From Jiangellaceae bacterium (GTDB taxonomy: Bacteria; Actinomycetota; Actinomycetes; Jiangellales; Jiangellaceae), in contig JASLBX010000440.1 in NCBI GenBank assembly GCA_030146385.1, positions 1 through 5,720 on the forward strand: DNA of 5,720 nt, in the 5' to 3' direction. The notes beneath the pieces are model-generated. The model was not told where the DNA came from and did not search any database. It saw only the letters and a program-made list of their open reading frames with translations. Both the position numbers and the translations under genes were made by a program. Below, one piece after another: positions 5,306 to 5,720 of this stretch. How positions within the stretch are numbered: the stretch's first letter is position 1; each line of letters begins with the position of its first letter.

Positions 5306-5720
5306 TGCTGCTCAAGCCGTAGCGGTAGGCCGAGCTCACCGCAGGTGGCAGGCTTGCCGGGAACGACCGCGGCCGATCCATCCGGCATGACACAGACGGT
5401 GAGTTCGGCCGGGACGGACGCACGACCGGCCGGGTCCGGGTCCGGCAGTGGTGCACCAATCTCAGCCGACGGGTCGAGGATGCCCAGCTGCCAGGCCTGA
5501 TTGCAGGCCGCCCGGGCTTCCACGAGCGATACTGGCCCGTCCTCGCCCGCTGCCGCGACTGCTGTCCCTGGATAGTTCCCCTGCGAGTCGAGTTCCGCGC
5601 GTGCGAAGCAGTGGACGAGACTGGTGTCGCTGACCGGCTGCTGGGTCAGGACGATCGCCGCCGCGGTTCCGCCGGCGAGCGCAATGGCCGCTCCGACCCC
5701 GGTCGCGATCGGGAGCCGAG
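5302..5720 (-). CDS. Single-TM, four-cysteine membrane protein, partial (possibly ECF-sigma-associated)
   Basis: The last 138 residues of a minus-strand gene are visible; its start is beyond the right edge. Codon-by-codon reading from 5718 gives an open frame to the TAG at 5304-5302. Visible residues 4-24 form an Ala/Gly/Ile-rich membrane helix preceded by RLP, so the N-terminal part should be cytoplasmic and the rest outside. The outer part has Cys37 (VHCFARAEL), Cys72 (ACNQAW), Cys109 (TVCVMPDG) and Cys126 (ATCGELGLP), enough for two disulfides. From memory, actinomycete proteins with this CFAR...C..W...CVLPDG...C..LGLP layout are encoded next to ECF sigma factor genes and may act as their membrane partners. 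That link is inference and the neighbour is not in view. The GTG at 5523 is an internal codon, not a credible start. It is convergent with, and overlaps, the crystallin-like remnant by three bases. Confidence 0.7.
   Translation of the reverse strand, partial: RLPIATGVGAAIALAGGTAAAIVLTQQPVSDTSLVHCFARAELDSQGNYPGTAVAAAGEDGPVSLVEARAACNQAWQLGILDPSAEIGAPLPDPDPAGRASVPAELTVCVMPDGSAAVVPGKPATCGELGLPLRLEQH

Noticed and set aside
5448..5633. Plus-strand 61-codon frame near the right end
   Set aside because: It is antisense to the minus-strand membrane protein, whose helix and cysteine pattern are convincing.
1..5720. CRISPR array, tRNA/rRNA genes, insertion sequence or phage attachment site
   Set aside because: No regularly spaced repeats, no cloverleaf or rRNA-like segments, no transposase motifs and no terminal inverted repeats were seen.

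Overview
The window looks like a piece of a high-GC actinomycete (Actinobacteria) chromosome. The coding regions are strongly G+C-rich at third codon positions and use GTG/TTG-type starts. The gene set is the actinobacterial form of the myo-inositol (iol) catabolic cluster, including the Cgl0159-type aldolase-like gene. Genus cannot be told from the sequence.

Layout. (1) Positions 1-227 are a non-coding, less GC-rich upstream region. It carries a 17-bp exact direct repeat (81-97 and 143-159), an inverted repeat (177-188) and a plausible -10 element (188-193). (2) Positions 228-2888 hold three tightly packed plus-strand genes: iolC (5-dehydro-2-deoxygluconokinase), a (beta/alpha)8 class I aldolase-like gene, and iolB (5-deoxy-glucuronate isomerase). 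They overlap by 11 and 4 nt, so they almost certainly share one transcript. (3) The 82-bp gap 2889-2970 contains an inverted partial copy of the upstream repeat, two other dyads and a strong Shine-Dalgarno for iolD. (4) iolD (2971-4851) encodes the ThDP-dependent trihydroxycyclohexane-dione hydrolase. (5) A 7-bp perfect hairpin (4869-4885) is a likely end of the iol transcript. (6) Positions 4886-5305 hold an open frame for a secreted beta/gamma-crystallin-like (I36-type) protein that has lost its signal peptide and start, probably a decayed gene. (7) On the minus strand, 5302-5720 is the C-terminal part of a one-TM, four-cysteine membrane protein of a type I associate from memory with ECF sigma factor genes. 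It runs off the right edge.

How the genes work together. In the known pathway, IolG and IolE (not in this window) turn myo-inositol into the trihydroxycyclohexane-dione. IolD opens the ring to 5-deoxy-D-glucuronate, IolB isomerises this to 2-deoxy-5-keto-D-gluconate (DKG), and IolC phosphorylates DKG. An aldolase then splits DKG-6-phosphate into dihydroxyacetone phosphate and malonate semialdehyde. The gene between iolC and iolB is the natural candidate for that aldolase step. No iolA, iolE, iolG, transporter or regulator gene is visible, so the rest of the pathway must lie elsewhere.

No wholly new system was found. The points most worth checking are the repeat/dyad set shared by the two iol promoter-like regions, the assignment of the aldolase-like gene, and the beheaded crystallin-like gene next to the operon end.
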